DNA from: an uncultured Oscillospiraceae bacterium | GTDB taxonomy: Bacteria > Bacillota > Clostridia > Oscillospirales > Acutalibacteraceae | Direction of reading: 5' to 3' | Length of the DNA: 9,127 bases | Assembly (NCBI GenBank): GCA_905198295.1 | Contig: CAJKBW010000106.1 | Location: 1 to 9,127, forward strand | In this document: positions 1 to 5,869 of the stretch, in pieces | How the letters are laid out: each line of letters opens with the position of its first letter | Numbering within the stretch: the stretch's first letter is position 1 | Translations under genes and position numbers: made by a program | Notes under the pieces: generated by a model | What the model was told of the DNA's origin: nothing | Seen by the model: the letters and a program-made list of their open reading frames with translations, nothing else | Database searches by the model: none

Positions 1-62
1 GTTCGGAATCACCTGCCGAAATCGCAAAAATATCTTTTTTATAGTCATTAGACAAAAAAGGG

Positions 63-99
63 AAAACCGTACGCGGCAGCGTGCGGTTTTTTCTTTTTT
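63..99 (+). terminator. Intrinsic terminator 1 of a tandem set
   Basis: A 12-bp stem (63-74 with 79-90, one G-T wobble) closes a GGCA tetraloop and runs into a T-rich tail (87-99, one interrupting C). The 5' arm begins with four A, so it could also work on the minus strand, where the arm is followed by a pyrimidine and T run. It probably ends transcription of a gene lying left of the window. Bases 1-62 are AT-rich and hold only a weak 5-bp hairpin (2-6 with 16-20); I see no gene there. Confidence 0.85.
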
Positions 100-166
100 A
101 TTCCTATCCCCGCCAGGGAGGCGAACGCCCGCGGGTTCAGAATCCCTCCGGGCGGGCCAGACCTGC

Positions 167-203
167 GGTCGGCAATTCGTAATGAGTTGCCGGCCACTTT
201 TTT
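167..203 (+). terminator. Intrinsic terminator 2 of a tandem set
   Basis: A 12-bp stem (167-178 with 184-195, including G-T wobbles) closes a five-base loop GTAAT. Two bases later comes a run of six T (198-203). This is a standard plus-strand intrinsic terminator. It lies about 70 bases after the first terminator, with no gene between them. Confidence 0.75.
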
Positions 204-252
204 ATCTTGTGGCTCGACCATAAGTAGGGTTCATTTTGTCTCATCCTTACAG

Positions 253-294
253 AAAACAGACGCCGCATACGTCAGTATGCGGCGTCTGTTTTTT
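253..294 (+). terminator. Intrinsic terminator 3 of a tandem set (perfect 18-bp stem)
   Basis: A perfect 18-bp stem (253-270 with 275-292) closes the tetraloop GTCA. The 5' arm starts AAAA and the 3' arm ends in TTTTTT (289-294), so the signal is strong on the plus strand and plausible on the minus strand. It isolates the downstream methyltransferase promoter from anything upstream. Confidence 0.88.
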
Positions 295-337
295 ATTCGG
301 AGGGATTCGGACCCGGAGAGGGTAAACGACGTTGAAA

Positions 338-372
338 AACATCCCGGCTTATCGGCGCGATACGGGAATGTT
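338..372. other. Compound inverted repeat upstream of the methyltransferase promoter
   Basis: The outer arms AACATCCCG (338-346) and CGGGAATGTT (363-372) pair over nine positions with one bulged A. They enclose a second palindrome, TATCG-GCG-CGATA (350-362). No T-run follows, so this is not a normal terminator. It lies 36 bases upstream of the -35 box at 409. An operator or a relic structure are both possible; the function is unknown. Confidence 0.45.
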
Positions 373-408
373 CTATCCCGACACAAAAACCGATGCAGCC
401 GGTTTCGC

Positions 409-437
409 GTGACAAAGCGGCGCGCGGATGGTATACT
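409..437 (+). promoter_or_regulatory. Promoter of the methyltransferase gene
   Basis: The -35 box GTGACA (409-414) is separated by 17 bases from the -10 box TATACT (432-437). The -10 box is preceded by TG at 429-430, making it an extended -10. Transcription would start near 444 and leave an untranslated leader of about 109 bases before the ATG at 553. I found no recognisable riboswitch in that leader. Confidence 0.7.
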
Positions 438-552
438 GTGGACAAAGGCTGTGCGCTCCGTTTCGAAGGTGCGGCATACGGGCATACTATCTTCATCGGA
501 GCTGCGCTGCATCGGGAAGCGGTTGTCCGGAAAAGAGAAGGGAGCGGAAAAT

Positions 553-1314
553 ATGGAAGGAAAACGGCTGACGATGCTGGACCTATTGGTGGAAACCCAC
601 ATCGGGCTGGAGCGGCAGGGGCCGGGCAGCCCGGAGGCGACGACCCGGGCACTGAGCTTCGTGGAAAATCCCGGCGCGATCAGGCGCACGGCGGATTTGG
701 GCTGCGGCACCGGCGGACAGACAATGATGCTCGCACAGCATCTGGGGGGCACTCTGGTTGGTCTGGACCAGTTTCCCGCCTTCATCGACCGGTTCAACGC
801 CAATGCCGAAAAACAGCAGCTGCAGAATCGGGTGACCGGCTTGGTCGGCTCGATGGAGGATCTGCCCTTTGCGGAGGGGTCGCTGGATCTGGTTTGGTCG
901 GAGGGTGCGATCGACAACATCGGGTTTGAAAAGGGGCTGACCTACTGGAGTGCCTTCTTGAAAAAGGACGGTTACGTCGCGGTGACCTGTCCGTCGTGGT
1001 TTACCGACGAGCGCCCCGCCGAGGTCGAAAAGCTATGGAGCGAGGCGGGCAGCCGCCTGGACGCGATCGCAGACAACATCGCTGCCATGCAGAGGGCTGG
1101 CTATGTCCCGGCCGCAGCGTTTGTGCTGCCGGAGGTGTGCTGGACCGAACACTATTTCCGACCGCGGGCGGCTGCGGGACAGGCGCTGCGCGAAAAATAT
1201 CCCGGTGACTCGACCGTGGAGGAGTTCCTGGAGATGAACTGGTACGAGGAGGCGCTGTACGACCGGTACAAGGCGCTGTATGGCTATGTATTCTACATCG
1301 GCAAAAAACGGTAA
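553..1314 (+). CDS. Class I SAM-dependent methyltransferase (UbiE-like), substrate unknown
   Basis: This 253-residue soluble enzyme should transfer a methyl group from S-adenosylmethionine to an unidentified acceptor. The Rossmann-fold signatures are in order: motif I ADLGCGTGGQ (47-56), the acidic residue after strand 2 in GLD (D72), GSMEDLPF (99-106, D103 expected near the adenine) and LDLVWSEG (111-118). An N-terminal HIGLERQGPGS segment (16-26) matches my memory of a subgroup of bacterial MTases that includes E. coli YjhP, but I cannot test that. The frame is open upstream to 187, but the start at 553 is chosen because AGGGAG (539-544) lies eight bases before it and the upstream frame crosses terminator 3. 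It has its own promoter at 409-437. No terminator separates it from the next gene. Confidence 0.85.
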   Translation: MEGKRLTMLDLLVETHIGLERQGPGSPEATTRALSFVENPGAIRRTADLGCGTGGQTMMLAQHLGGTLVGLDQFPAFIDRFNANAEKQQLQNRVTGLVGSMEDLPFAEGSLDLVWSEGAIDNIGFEKGLTYWSAFLKKDGYVAVTCPSWFTDERPAEVEKLWSEAGSRLDAIADNIAAMQRAGYVPAAAFVLPEVCWTEHYFRPRAAAGQALREKYPGDSTVEEFLEMNWYEEALYDRYKALYGYVFYIGKKR

Positions 1315-1324
1315 GCCGCTGCGC

Positions 1325-1353
1325 TTGAGCGGTGCGGACGGATGTAGTATAAT
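1325..1353 (+). promoter_or_regulatory. Promoter of the small cysteine-motif protein gene
   Basis: TTGAGC (1325-1330), 17 bases, then a perfect TATAAT (1348-1353). It begins only 11 bases after the methyltransferase stop codon. The predicted start of transcription near 1360 leaves about 17 bases, just enough for the GGAGG at 1364-1368, before the ATG at 1377. Confidence 0.75.
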
Positions 1354-1376
1354 GAAGAAAAATGGAGGTGCGTGAC

Positions 1377-1739
1377 ATGGACAAGGCTCTGCGGGAAGAG
1401 ATCGTGCAGAAGACCAGGACGCTCGTCGGGGCGCCGACCTGCAGCCGTGAAGCGCGGGAGGCTGGTGAGCGCTGGCTGAATGCGGTGGGAACCGCAAATG
1501 AAGCGGTTCAAACCCGGGCGTTTATTCAGGAACTGGAAGAGGATATCATGCCAATTGACAATCTGATTGCATTTGCCCGCTCGGAAAAGGGACAGGCGTA
1601 TTTTGGGGCGGATGCTGCTGCCGGCATCGCTGAGCATGCTGAGGAAATCAAGGCGGCAGGCGCGCGTTACTGCGACTGTCCGGCCTGCGCGGCAGCCGAA
1701 GCGATACTGGTGCACAGGGATGCGCTGCTCGCGGAATAA
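1377..1739 (+). CDS. Small conserved-type protein with C-terminal CxCxxC motif
   Basis: A 120-residue, mostly helical, acidic cytoplasmic protein with no signal peptide or membrane segment. Its clearest feature is YCDCPACAAAE near the C-terminus, giving C99, C101 and C104, plus a single C22 in the N-terminal helix. Four cysteines could bind a metal or take part in thiol chemistry; this is inference. I recall similar short Clostridia proteins carrying the label 'molecular chaperone Hsp90', but nothing here resembles Hsp90 and I would not use that name. An in-frame ATG exists at 1362, but the GGAGG at 1364-1368 sits inside that version and eight bases before 1377, so 1377 is preferred. With its own promoter and a terminator at 1791-1824 it looks monocistronic. 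Confidence 0.75.
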   Translation: MDKALREEIVQKTRTLVGAPTCSREAREAGERWLNAVGTANEAVQTRAFIQELEEDIMPIDNLIAFARSEKGQAYFGADAAAGIAEHAEEIKAAGARYCDCPACAAAEAILVHRDALLAE

Positions 1740-1790
1740 GCCACGCGGCGCGGAAATCTGCCTTTTTCTGCTGCCGGAAATTCGGAGGGC

Positions 1791-1824
1791 AAAAGCACTG
1801 CAGCCTCGTGCAGCGGTGCTTTTT
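1791..1824 (+). terminator. Terminator after the small cysteine-motif gene
   Basis: The stem AAAAGCAC-TGC (1791-1801) pairs with GCGGTGCTTTT (1813-1823) with one T-G wobble, around an 11-base loop, and ends in five T (1820-1824). It lies 51 bases after the stop codon at 1739. Between this site and the next hairpin at 1929 (about 100 bases) I see no gene. Confidence 0.75.
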
Positions 1825-1928
1825 CTTTGCGGTTTTCTTCGTGGAGGCACTGCTGCATGTTTCGGCGGCAGGGCTGTTCATGCGTCTGGAGCGGCGGCGC
1901 GGGGTGGATGATGTCGGATCGTGAAAGA

Positions 1929-1956
1929 GGGGAGACGGACTCGTCCGTCTCCCCTT
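1929..1956. terminator. Perfect 12-bp hairpin between convergent genes
   Basis: GGGGAGACGGAC (1929-1940) and its exact complement (1943-1954) are separated by only two bases, so about four bases form the loop. Flanking T-rich bases occur on the plus strand (1955-1961, TTCCTTT) and on the minus strand (TCTTTC after the stem), neither a clean T-run. It lies 95 bases past the stop of the minus-strand gene ending at 2050, so it most likely terminates that gene and backs up the plus-strand terminator at 1791. Confidence 0.6.
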
Positions 1957-2049
1957 CCTTTATGCGGTCCGCGTCGTCCGTGGACAACCGGCATGTTCAT
2001 TGGTTGTGTGTTTTTATGCCTCTGTGCTGAAAGCAGTGGCATGCGCAGC

Positions 2050-2901
2050 TCAGTCCGGGTATTCGTACTCAAAAGCGGCACAGCGGCTCTCTCCCTCAAG
2101 CAGCACCGTGCTGTCCCGAGAGAACCGGTAGGCGGCGCAGCAGGCCGCGCTTTCCCGGATGATGCGGTTCATTGCCCCGCCGGACGGGGCGTAAAGCGGG
2201 TGCGTGGTCTTCTCGATAAGCCGGGCAGTAAGGGTATATTTCCCCTGCCGCACCTCGACGGCTCCATCACCCAGCCGCGTGATTCGGGCGCCCAGATAGG
2301 TCGCCAGCCGGTATTCCCTGCCCCGCAGGAAAACGACGCCAATGATGCCGGTGAACTGCAGCGGGCCGACCGGGATGTCCGCCGCCGAGAGCATCAGCGC
2401 GTCTGACCCGAAATGGCACTGGGTCCAGAGATACCGCCGCGGGAAGGAACGCCCGCGATCCCCTTCGATGTAACCGAGGCCGTCGTCAAACCGATATTCG
2501 GTGCCGTTGACGGTCAGCCGGCCGCGCACCGCGTGGGTCATGCTGTATACGCTGTGACGGCATTCCATTCCCGGCACAAACCGGAACGGCCCCATGATGT
2601 CATAGCGCAGCGGGGTCAGCGGGCCGAACCGCACATGCCCTTCGATCTGCAGCAAAGACGTGTGCAGGTGGATTCGGATCTGCCGGCTGCAGAATACATT
2701 GCGCCCGATGCGGATGTCCGGCCGGCCGGGCCGGCGCACAAAATCCTGTGCGGGAAACGGCAGACAGAACGCTCCACTTTCGGTGATGATCTGAAGTGAA
2801 CAGGTTTGCTGTCCCCCGGAGCGGTGCAGTGCCGGAATAAAGGCTATGGTTTGGTTGGGTGACTGCAATTTATAATAACATCCGTTAAACAGTTCTGGCA
2901 T
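2050..2901 (-). CDS. Tocopherol cyclase family protein (bacterial homologue, function unknown)
   Basis: A 283-residue protein without an evident signal peptide. The stretch GYIEGDRGRSFPRRYLWTQ (143-161) is the family hallmark I use (the G-Y-x-E-x-D-x-G-x-S-F-P-x-x-Y-x-W-x-Q pattern of tocopherol-cyclase-like proteins). The N-terminal NGCYYKLQ (6-13) resembles the family's 'GWYFKL' opening. The rest is strand-rich and fits a two-lobed beta barrel related to lipocalin-type carotenoid or lipid binders. In plants the family closes the chromanol ring of vitamin E. A Firmicute is not expected to make tocopherol, so lipid binding or another hydrophobic substrate is more likely here. The start ATG (2901-2899 on the minus strand) follows GAGGG by 11 bases, slightly long. 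No convincing minus-strand promoter was found in 2902-3180. Termination is probably at 1929-1954. Confidence 0.75.
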   Translation of the reverse strand: MPELFNGCYYKLQSPNQTIAFIPALHRSGGQQTCSLQIITESGAFCLPFPAQDFVRRPGRPDIRIGRNVFCSRQIRIHLHTSLLQIEGHVRFGPLTPLRYDIMGPFRFVPGMECRHSVYSMTHAVRGRLTVNGTEYRFDDGLGYIEGDRGRSFPRRYLWTQCHFGSDALMLSAADIPVGPLQFTGIIGVVFLRGREYRLATYLGARITRLGDGAVEVRQGKYTLTARLIEKTTHPLYAPSGGAMNRIIRESAACCAAYRFSRDSTVLLEGESRCAAFEYEYPD

Positions 2902-3139
2902 GTGGCGTCTTTCCCTCTGCGCGGCGGAATTACGGACGGCGAACCGGCCGCGGCGTTAGTGTGCCCCGCTGCGCCGGCGCCCATGCATCTGCAGAGATGC
3001 CGCAAGGGAGGACGGCATTTCGCGGCAAGCCGCGAAGGTGGAATTTTTCGGAAAATGGCTTTCTCTGCCTGTACACGGCTGCCACGCTGCGGCTCGGCCT
3101 GGGCAAAAATCTCCTGACTATTCAGTCCTTTATCCCTTT
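2902..3139. other. Divergent intergenic region, no gene seen
   Basis: This stretch separates the start of the minus-strand tocopherol-cyclase-like gene from the plus-strand operon starting at 3252. It contains small inverted repeats: GCATCT-gcag-AGATGC (2985-3000), and a hairpin TTCGCGG-CAAG-CCGCGAA around 3018-3037 followed after seven bases by five T. Neither is strong enough to call. A minus-strand promoter must lie here or further right but I cannot place it. Short reading frames here lack ribosome sites. Confidence 0.5.
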
Positions 3140-3181
3140 TTGAGATGCGGCCTTTACCTTTCCAATAATATTTGTTATGCT
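3140..3181 (+). promoter_or_regulatory. Probable promoter of the 3252-5449 operon
   Basis: Two overlapping candidates lie in this AT-rich patch. One is TTGAGA (3140-3145), 18 bases, AATAAT (3164-3169). The other is TTTACC (3153-3158), 17 bases, TATGCT (3176-3181), with a TG one base upstream of the -10. Either would give a leader of about 65-80 bases before the ATG at 3252. I cannot decide between them from sequence alone. Confidence 0.45.
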
Positions 3182-3251
3182 GTTAGCTGGTAAGGTCGGT
3201 TCGCCCTGCGGGCAGCCAGACGCGTGCAATCGAGGCAAAGGAGCGATACGC

Positions 3252-4271
3252 ATGTCCCTGTTTGACCGCTTTTCGCCCGTTTTTACCGACGAGCTGCGAG
3301 GGAAGCCCCTGTATACCCTGATCCGGAATGCGGTGCGTCCGGACGGCAGCCTGCCGGTGGATTTTGCGCTGCCACAGAAGGCGTGGCGGCACAAGATCAC
3401 CTTTATGGACGGCGCGCTCGATGGAATCATGCTGTACCACTCAGACAGTCCGCGACAGGATGTACGGCCGCTGTGTGCTGCTTTCGACCAGATCGCGGCG
3501 GGAGATTTCGGCGGTGCGGATCGGTTACTGTATAGCTATTTCCGAAAAAGAGAGAATCCGCGGATGCTGCGTGTGATCGATCCGCTACAGGAATGGATAC
3601 AGCGGGAGCGCGGCGGCGTGGACGCGGAACTGTTGTACCGTTATGCGCTGGCGGTCATCGAACGGTCCGTCAGGACCGAGGAGATCAAATTCGCACTGGC
3701 GCTGCTCGAACTGTTGGATACCGGGGATGATGCGGCGGTGCGGCAGATGGTGACGACCCTTGCGCTTTCGGATGAATTTACGCTGTTTGCGCTGTATATT
3801 GAGCGGCGTTGGCCGGACGGCAATGCGCAGGTCTTTGAAACGGCGCGGCGGGTACACGGCTGGGGTCGAATTCATGCGGTGGAGCAGCTCGAGCCGGACA
3901 ACGGCGAAATCCGCAGCTGGCTGTTGCACGAGGGTTGGGACAACCGTGTGATGGGGGAATATTCCGCGCTCACCTGCGCGCGAAAAGGCGGGCTGCTTGA
4001 GCGGTTGGAGCAGCCCAGGATTTCCCGTGCGGATTTTACGTCCGCCGGCCAGCTGCTGGTACTGCTGACCAACGCCGGGCCGGTGTCCGGGCTGAACGAT
4101 TTTGAACGGCCGTCGGCGCTGCTGTCGGCTTATCTCGCGCACGCGGCCGCCATGGCGGACACGCGCGAGGATTTGATGGCGCTGGATGCGGTGAAAGCCT
4201 ATGTGGAATCGTCCGCGCTGCCGGATAAGCCGGCGCTGCTGGCGGCGTGCCGGCGGGCGAGGGAAAAGTAG
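3252..4271 (+). CDS. Uncharacterised 339-residue protein, first gene of a CAT/phosphatase operon
   Basis: I do not confidently recognise this family. The protein is soluble, with no signal peptide or membrane segment. It starts with FDRFSPVFTDELRGKPLYTLIRNA, has a hydrophobic-rich DGALDGIMLYH segment near residues 53-63, and then long amphipathic helices rich in Leu, Ala and Arg to the end. That suggests an all-helical, possibly repeat-like C-terminal two thirds. No catalytic motif stands out. The start at 3252 is chosen over the open frame from 3177 because AAAGGAG (3237-3243) lies eight bases upstream. The acetyltransferase gene begins 46 bases after the stop, so they are probably co-transcribed. 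I vaguely recall Clostridia homologues with implausible enzyme names and do not adopt one. Confidence 0.75.
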   Translation: MSLFDRFSPVFTDELRGKPLYTLIRNAVRPDGSLPVDFALPQKAWRHKITFMDGALDGIMLYHSDSPRQDVRPLCAAFDQIAAGDFGGADRLLYSYFRKRENPRMLRVIDPLQEWIQRERGGVDAELLYRYALAVIERSVRTEEIKFALALLELLDTGDDAAVRQMVTTLALSDEFTLFALYIERRWPDGNAQVFETARRVHGWGRIHAVEQLEPDNGEIRSWLLHEGWDNRVMGEYSALTCARKGGLLERLEQPRISRADFTSAGQLLVLLTNAGPVSGLNDFERPSALLSAYLAHAAAMADTREDLMALDAVKAYVESSALPDKPALLAACRRAREK

Positions 4272-4317
4272 GATAAGCCGGTGCGAACACGACATCATTT
4301 CGAGGAGGAGAATGCCG

Positions 4318-4935
4318 ATGCTGCACAAAATTGAGCGAACGGGATGGGCGCGGGAGGCGACCTGGCGCCGGTTTATGGAGGAAGTCCCCTGCACGTACAG
4401 TATGTGCGTCAACCTGGATATCACCCGGCTGTACGGCGTGGTGAAGGCCGGTGGATACCGGCTGTTTGCGGCGCTACTGTACGGCCTGTCGCGCGCGGTC
4501 AACCGCCGGGCGGAGTTCCGGATGGGGCTGACCGCCGACGGCGAACCCGGTATTTATGACGAGGTGCATCCGTGTTATACGGTGTTTCACCCTGAAAACG
4601 AGACCTTCACCAGCGTCTGGCAGGCGTACGATCCGGATTTCGCGGCTTTTTCGGCCGCCTATGTCGCACGGGACGAGCAGGCGGCCGTACCGCCGCCGGA
4701 GAATATTTTTCACGTATCCTGCCTGCCGTGGGTGTCCTTTACCGGCTTCAATCTGAATCTGCCGGCCGGCTTCCGCGACCTGGAGCCGCTGTTTACCGTC
4801 GGCCGTTTTTTTGAACAGGACGGCCGGCTGCTTCTGCCGCTGGCGATGCAGCTGCATCACGCGGCCTGCGATGGATACCATGCAGCAATGTTTCTTCAGG
4901 ATCTGCAGGCGTGGATGGATGATTTTGCCGGATAA
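4318..4935 (+). CDS. catA: Chloramphenicol acetyltransferase (type A, CAT-like)
   Basis: This 205-residue cytoplasmic enzyme belongs to the CAT family, which moves an acetyl group from acetyl-CoA to the 3-hydroxyl of chloramphenicol. The fold landmarks are in order: PCTYSMCVNLDIT (24-36), EFRMG (66-70), GIYDEVHPCYTVFH (78-91), PENIFHVSCLPWVSFTGFNLNL (127-148) and LPLAMQLHHAACDGYH (173-188). H181 fits the catalytic histidine and D185 its structural partner in HHxxxDG; S134 matches the conserved active-site serine. It is slightly shorter than the usual 210-219 residues because the loop before PENIFHVS (about 118-127) is shortened. The start at 4318 is preferred to 4312 because the AGGAGG at 4303-4308 is nine bases away rather than three. 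Active chloramphenicol resistance is likely but unproven; chromosomal CAT-like enzymes may use other acceptors. Confidence 0.9.
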   Translation: MLHKIERTGWAREATWRRFMEEVPCTYSMCVNLDITRLYGVVKAGGYRLFAALLYGLSRAVNRRAEFRMGLTADGEPGIYDEVHPCYTVFHPENETFTSVWQAYDPDFAAFSAAYVARDEQAAVPPPENIFHVSCLPWVSFTGFNLNLPAGFRDLEPLFTVGRFFEQDGRLLLPLAMQLHHAACDGYHAAMFLQDLQAWMDDFAG

Positions 4936-4972
4936 CGCCGCTGTGCGGCGCACGGGGAAAGGAGACATACGA

Positions 4973-5449
4973 ATGGTAAAGGTACTGTTTGTCTGCCACG
5001 GCAACATCTGCCGCAGTCCGATGGCGGAATTCGTGTTCCGCGATATGGTGGAGAAGGCAGGGCTGGCACAGCGCTTCACCGTGGCTTCCGCCGCGACCAG
5101 CCGCGAGGAGATCGGCAATCCGGTGTATCCGTCGGCGCGGCGCGTGCTGGCCGGATACGGCATCGACACGCCGTCGCTCCGTCGGAAAACCGCCCGCCAG
5201 CTGACCGCGGCGGATTATGGCGTTTTTGACCGGCTCATTGGGATGGATACGGCCAACCTGCGGAACATGCGGCGCATTTGCGGAGGTGATCCGGATGGGA
5301 AGCTTTCGCTGCTGCTGGACTATACCGATCGGCCGGGTGAGGTGGCCGATCCCTGGTATACCGGAGATTTTGCCCGGACACTGCGGGATGTGGAGGCGGG
5401 CTGCCGGGGACTGCTCGCGTTGCTGCGACAGGCGGAAGAAAAAGATTGA
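4973..5449 (+). CDS. Low-molecular-weight protein tyrosine phosphatase
   Basis: A 158-residue phosphatase, the usual family size. The P-loop signature at the N-terminus, VCHGNICRSP (7-16), supplies the nucleophile C8 and phosphate-binding R14. The general acid is D126 in the DPWY motif (126-129). LMW-PTPs hydrolyse phosphotyrosine (some act on phosphoarginine) on proteins, and in Firmicutes many are linked to stress responses or polysaccharide export, though no kinase or capsule gene is visible here. AAAGGAG (4958-4964) lies eight bases before the ATG. The gene follows the acetyltransferase by 37 bases and is the last of the three-gene unit, with a strong hairpin beginning 11 bases after the stop codon. 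Confidence 0.93.
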   Translation: MVKVLFVCHGNICRSPMAEFVFRDMVEKAGLAQRFTVASAATSREEIGNPVYPSARRVLAGYGIDTPSLRRKTARQLTAADYGVFDRLIGMDTANLRNMRRICGGDPDGKLSLLLDYTDRPGEVADPWYTGDFARTLRDVEAGCRGLLALLRQAEEKD

Positions 5450-5460
5450 GCAAATAAAAA

Positions 5461-5497
5461 AGGAGCCGGCACAGACTTGCAATCTGTGCCGGCTCCT
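5461..5497. terminator. Perfect 15-bp terminator hairpin, better formed on the minus strand
   Basis: The arms 5461-5475 and 5483-5497 are exact complements around the loop CTTGCAA. Read on the plus strand, the stem is followed by GCGGCTTTTTC, so the T-run is displaced by five bases, but the position right after the phosphatase stop fits it as the operon terminator. Read on the minus strand, the stem is followed at once by TTTTTTATTTG, a textbook signal. It is therefore probably bidirectional and implies a minus-strand transcript arriving from 5500-5720. Confidence 0.85.
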
Positions 5498-5700
5498 GCG
5501 GCTTTTTCAGGCTTTCGGCAGAAAAACGGCGCGAAACATTCGGTGCAGTCCCCAGCCCAGGCATAGAAAAATGCGGACGGATTCACACCTGTGCAGGCAA
5601 GCACGGTATGCAGCAGTCGGAACAGCAGGGCGATGATTTTGATCTGCATAACGCAGATATTGACCGACCGCAGTCTTTCCTTTACGGCCTCCATCCGCAT
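5498..5700 (-). other. Possible small minus-strand gene or RNA with no stop codon before its terminator
   Basis: An ATG at 5700 (minus strand) is preceded by GGAG with seven bases of spacing and by a perfect TTGACA at 5754-5749. The encoded product starts MRMEAVKERLRS, has a hydrophobic stretch (residues about 19-35, IKIIALLFRLLHTVLAC), and several Cys further on (AGDCTECFAPFFCRKPEK). The frame stays open straight through the hairpin 5461-5497 and its T-run and only stops at 5320, inside the antisense of the phosphatase gene. A transcript ended at this terminator would thus carry a non-stop frame. Possible explanations are a frameshifted small membrane-protein gene, or a non-coding RNA with a chance frame. 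I cannot tell which. Confidence 0.3.
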
Positions 5701-5725
5701 TGCTTTTCTCCGTTTGTCGGTCCTC

Positions 5726-5754
5726 GATTTACTGCCATTTTCGTTTGCTGTCAA
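5726..5754 (-). promoter_or_regulatory. Candidate minus-strand promoter for the 5700-5461 transcript
   Basis: On the minus strand a perfect -35 TTGACA (5754-5749) is followed after 17 bases by TAAATC (5731-5726), a poor -10. Transcription would start near 5719, some 19 bases ahead of the ATG at 5700. The perfect -35, the ribosome site and the strong downstream minus-strand terminator line up, but the -10 is weak. Confidence 0.35.
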
Positions 5755-5775
5755 CCACAGAACGGGAAAAAGGCA

Positions 5776-5804
5776 TTGACGAGCAGGGGGGAATCGGCTA
5801 TACT
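5776..5804 (+). promoter_or_regulatory. Plus-strand promoter firing into an immediate terminator
   Basis: TTGACG (5776-5781), 17 bases, TATACT (5799-5804). Predicted transcription start near 5811. The next recognisable element is an intrinsic terminator beginning only about 20 bases later (5832), so the main product would be a very short RNA. Confidence 0.6.
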
Positions 5805-5810
5805 GGGAAA

Positions 5811-5869
5811 TACAGGAAAGTACACATTTTGAGAATCTCGTTTTCACTGGGAAACGGGATTCTTTTTTT
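5811..5869 (+). ncRNA. Predicted ~60-nt promoter-terminator RNA
   Basis: The limits are set by the predicted start downstream of the 5799-5804 -10 box and by the T-run of the terminator at 5832-5869. No start codon with a ribosome site fits inside. The 5' end (5822-5834) is exactly complementary to 5937-5949 further downstream. It could be a small RNA in its own right, or an attenuated leader in which read-through would feed the surface operon at 6255. It is an inference from promoter and terminator only, and resembles no RNA family I know. Confidence 0.4.

Noticed and set aside
126..154. A hairpin with a GGTTCAGAATCC segment resembling a tRNA T-arm
   Set aside because: The loop has the wrong length, and no matching acceptor, anticodon or D-arm could be found. 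It is a simple 6-bp stem, not a tRNA.
187..552. A 122-codon N-terminal extension of the methyltransferase
   Set aside because: It would run through the perfect terminator at 253-294 and the promoter at 409-437, and the ribosome site fits the ATG at 553.
2413..2799. A 128-codon plus-strand frame opposite the tocopherol-cyclase-like gene
   Set aside because: It is the antisense shadow of a gene with clear family motifs and has no ribosome site.
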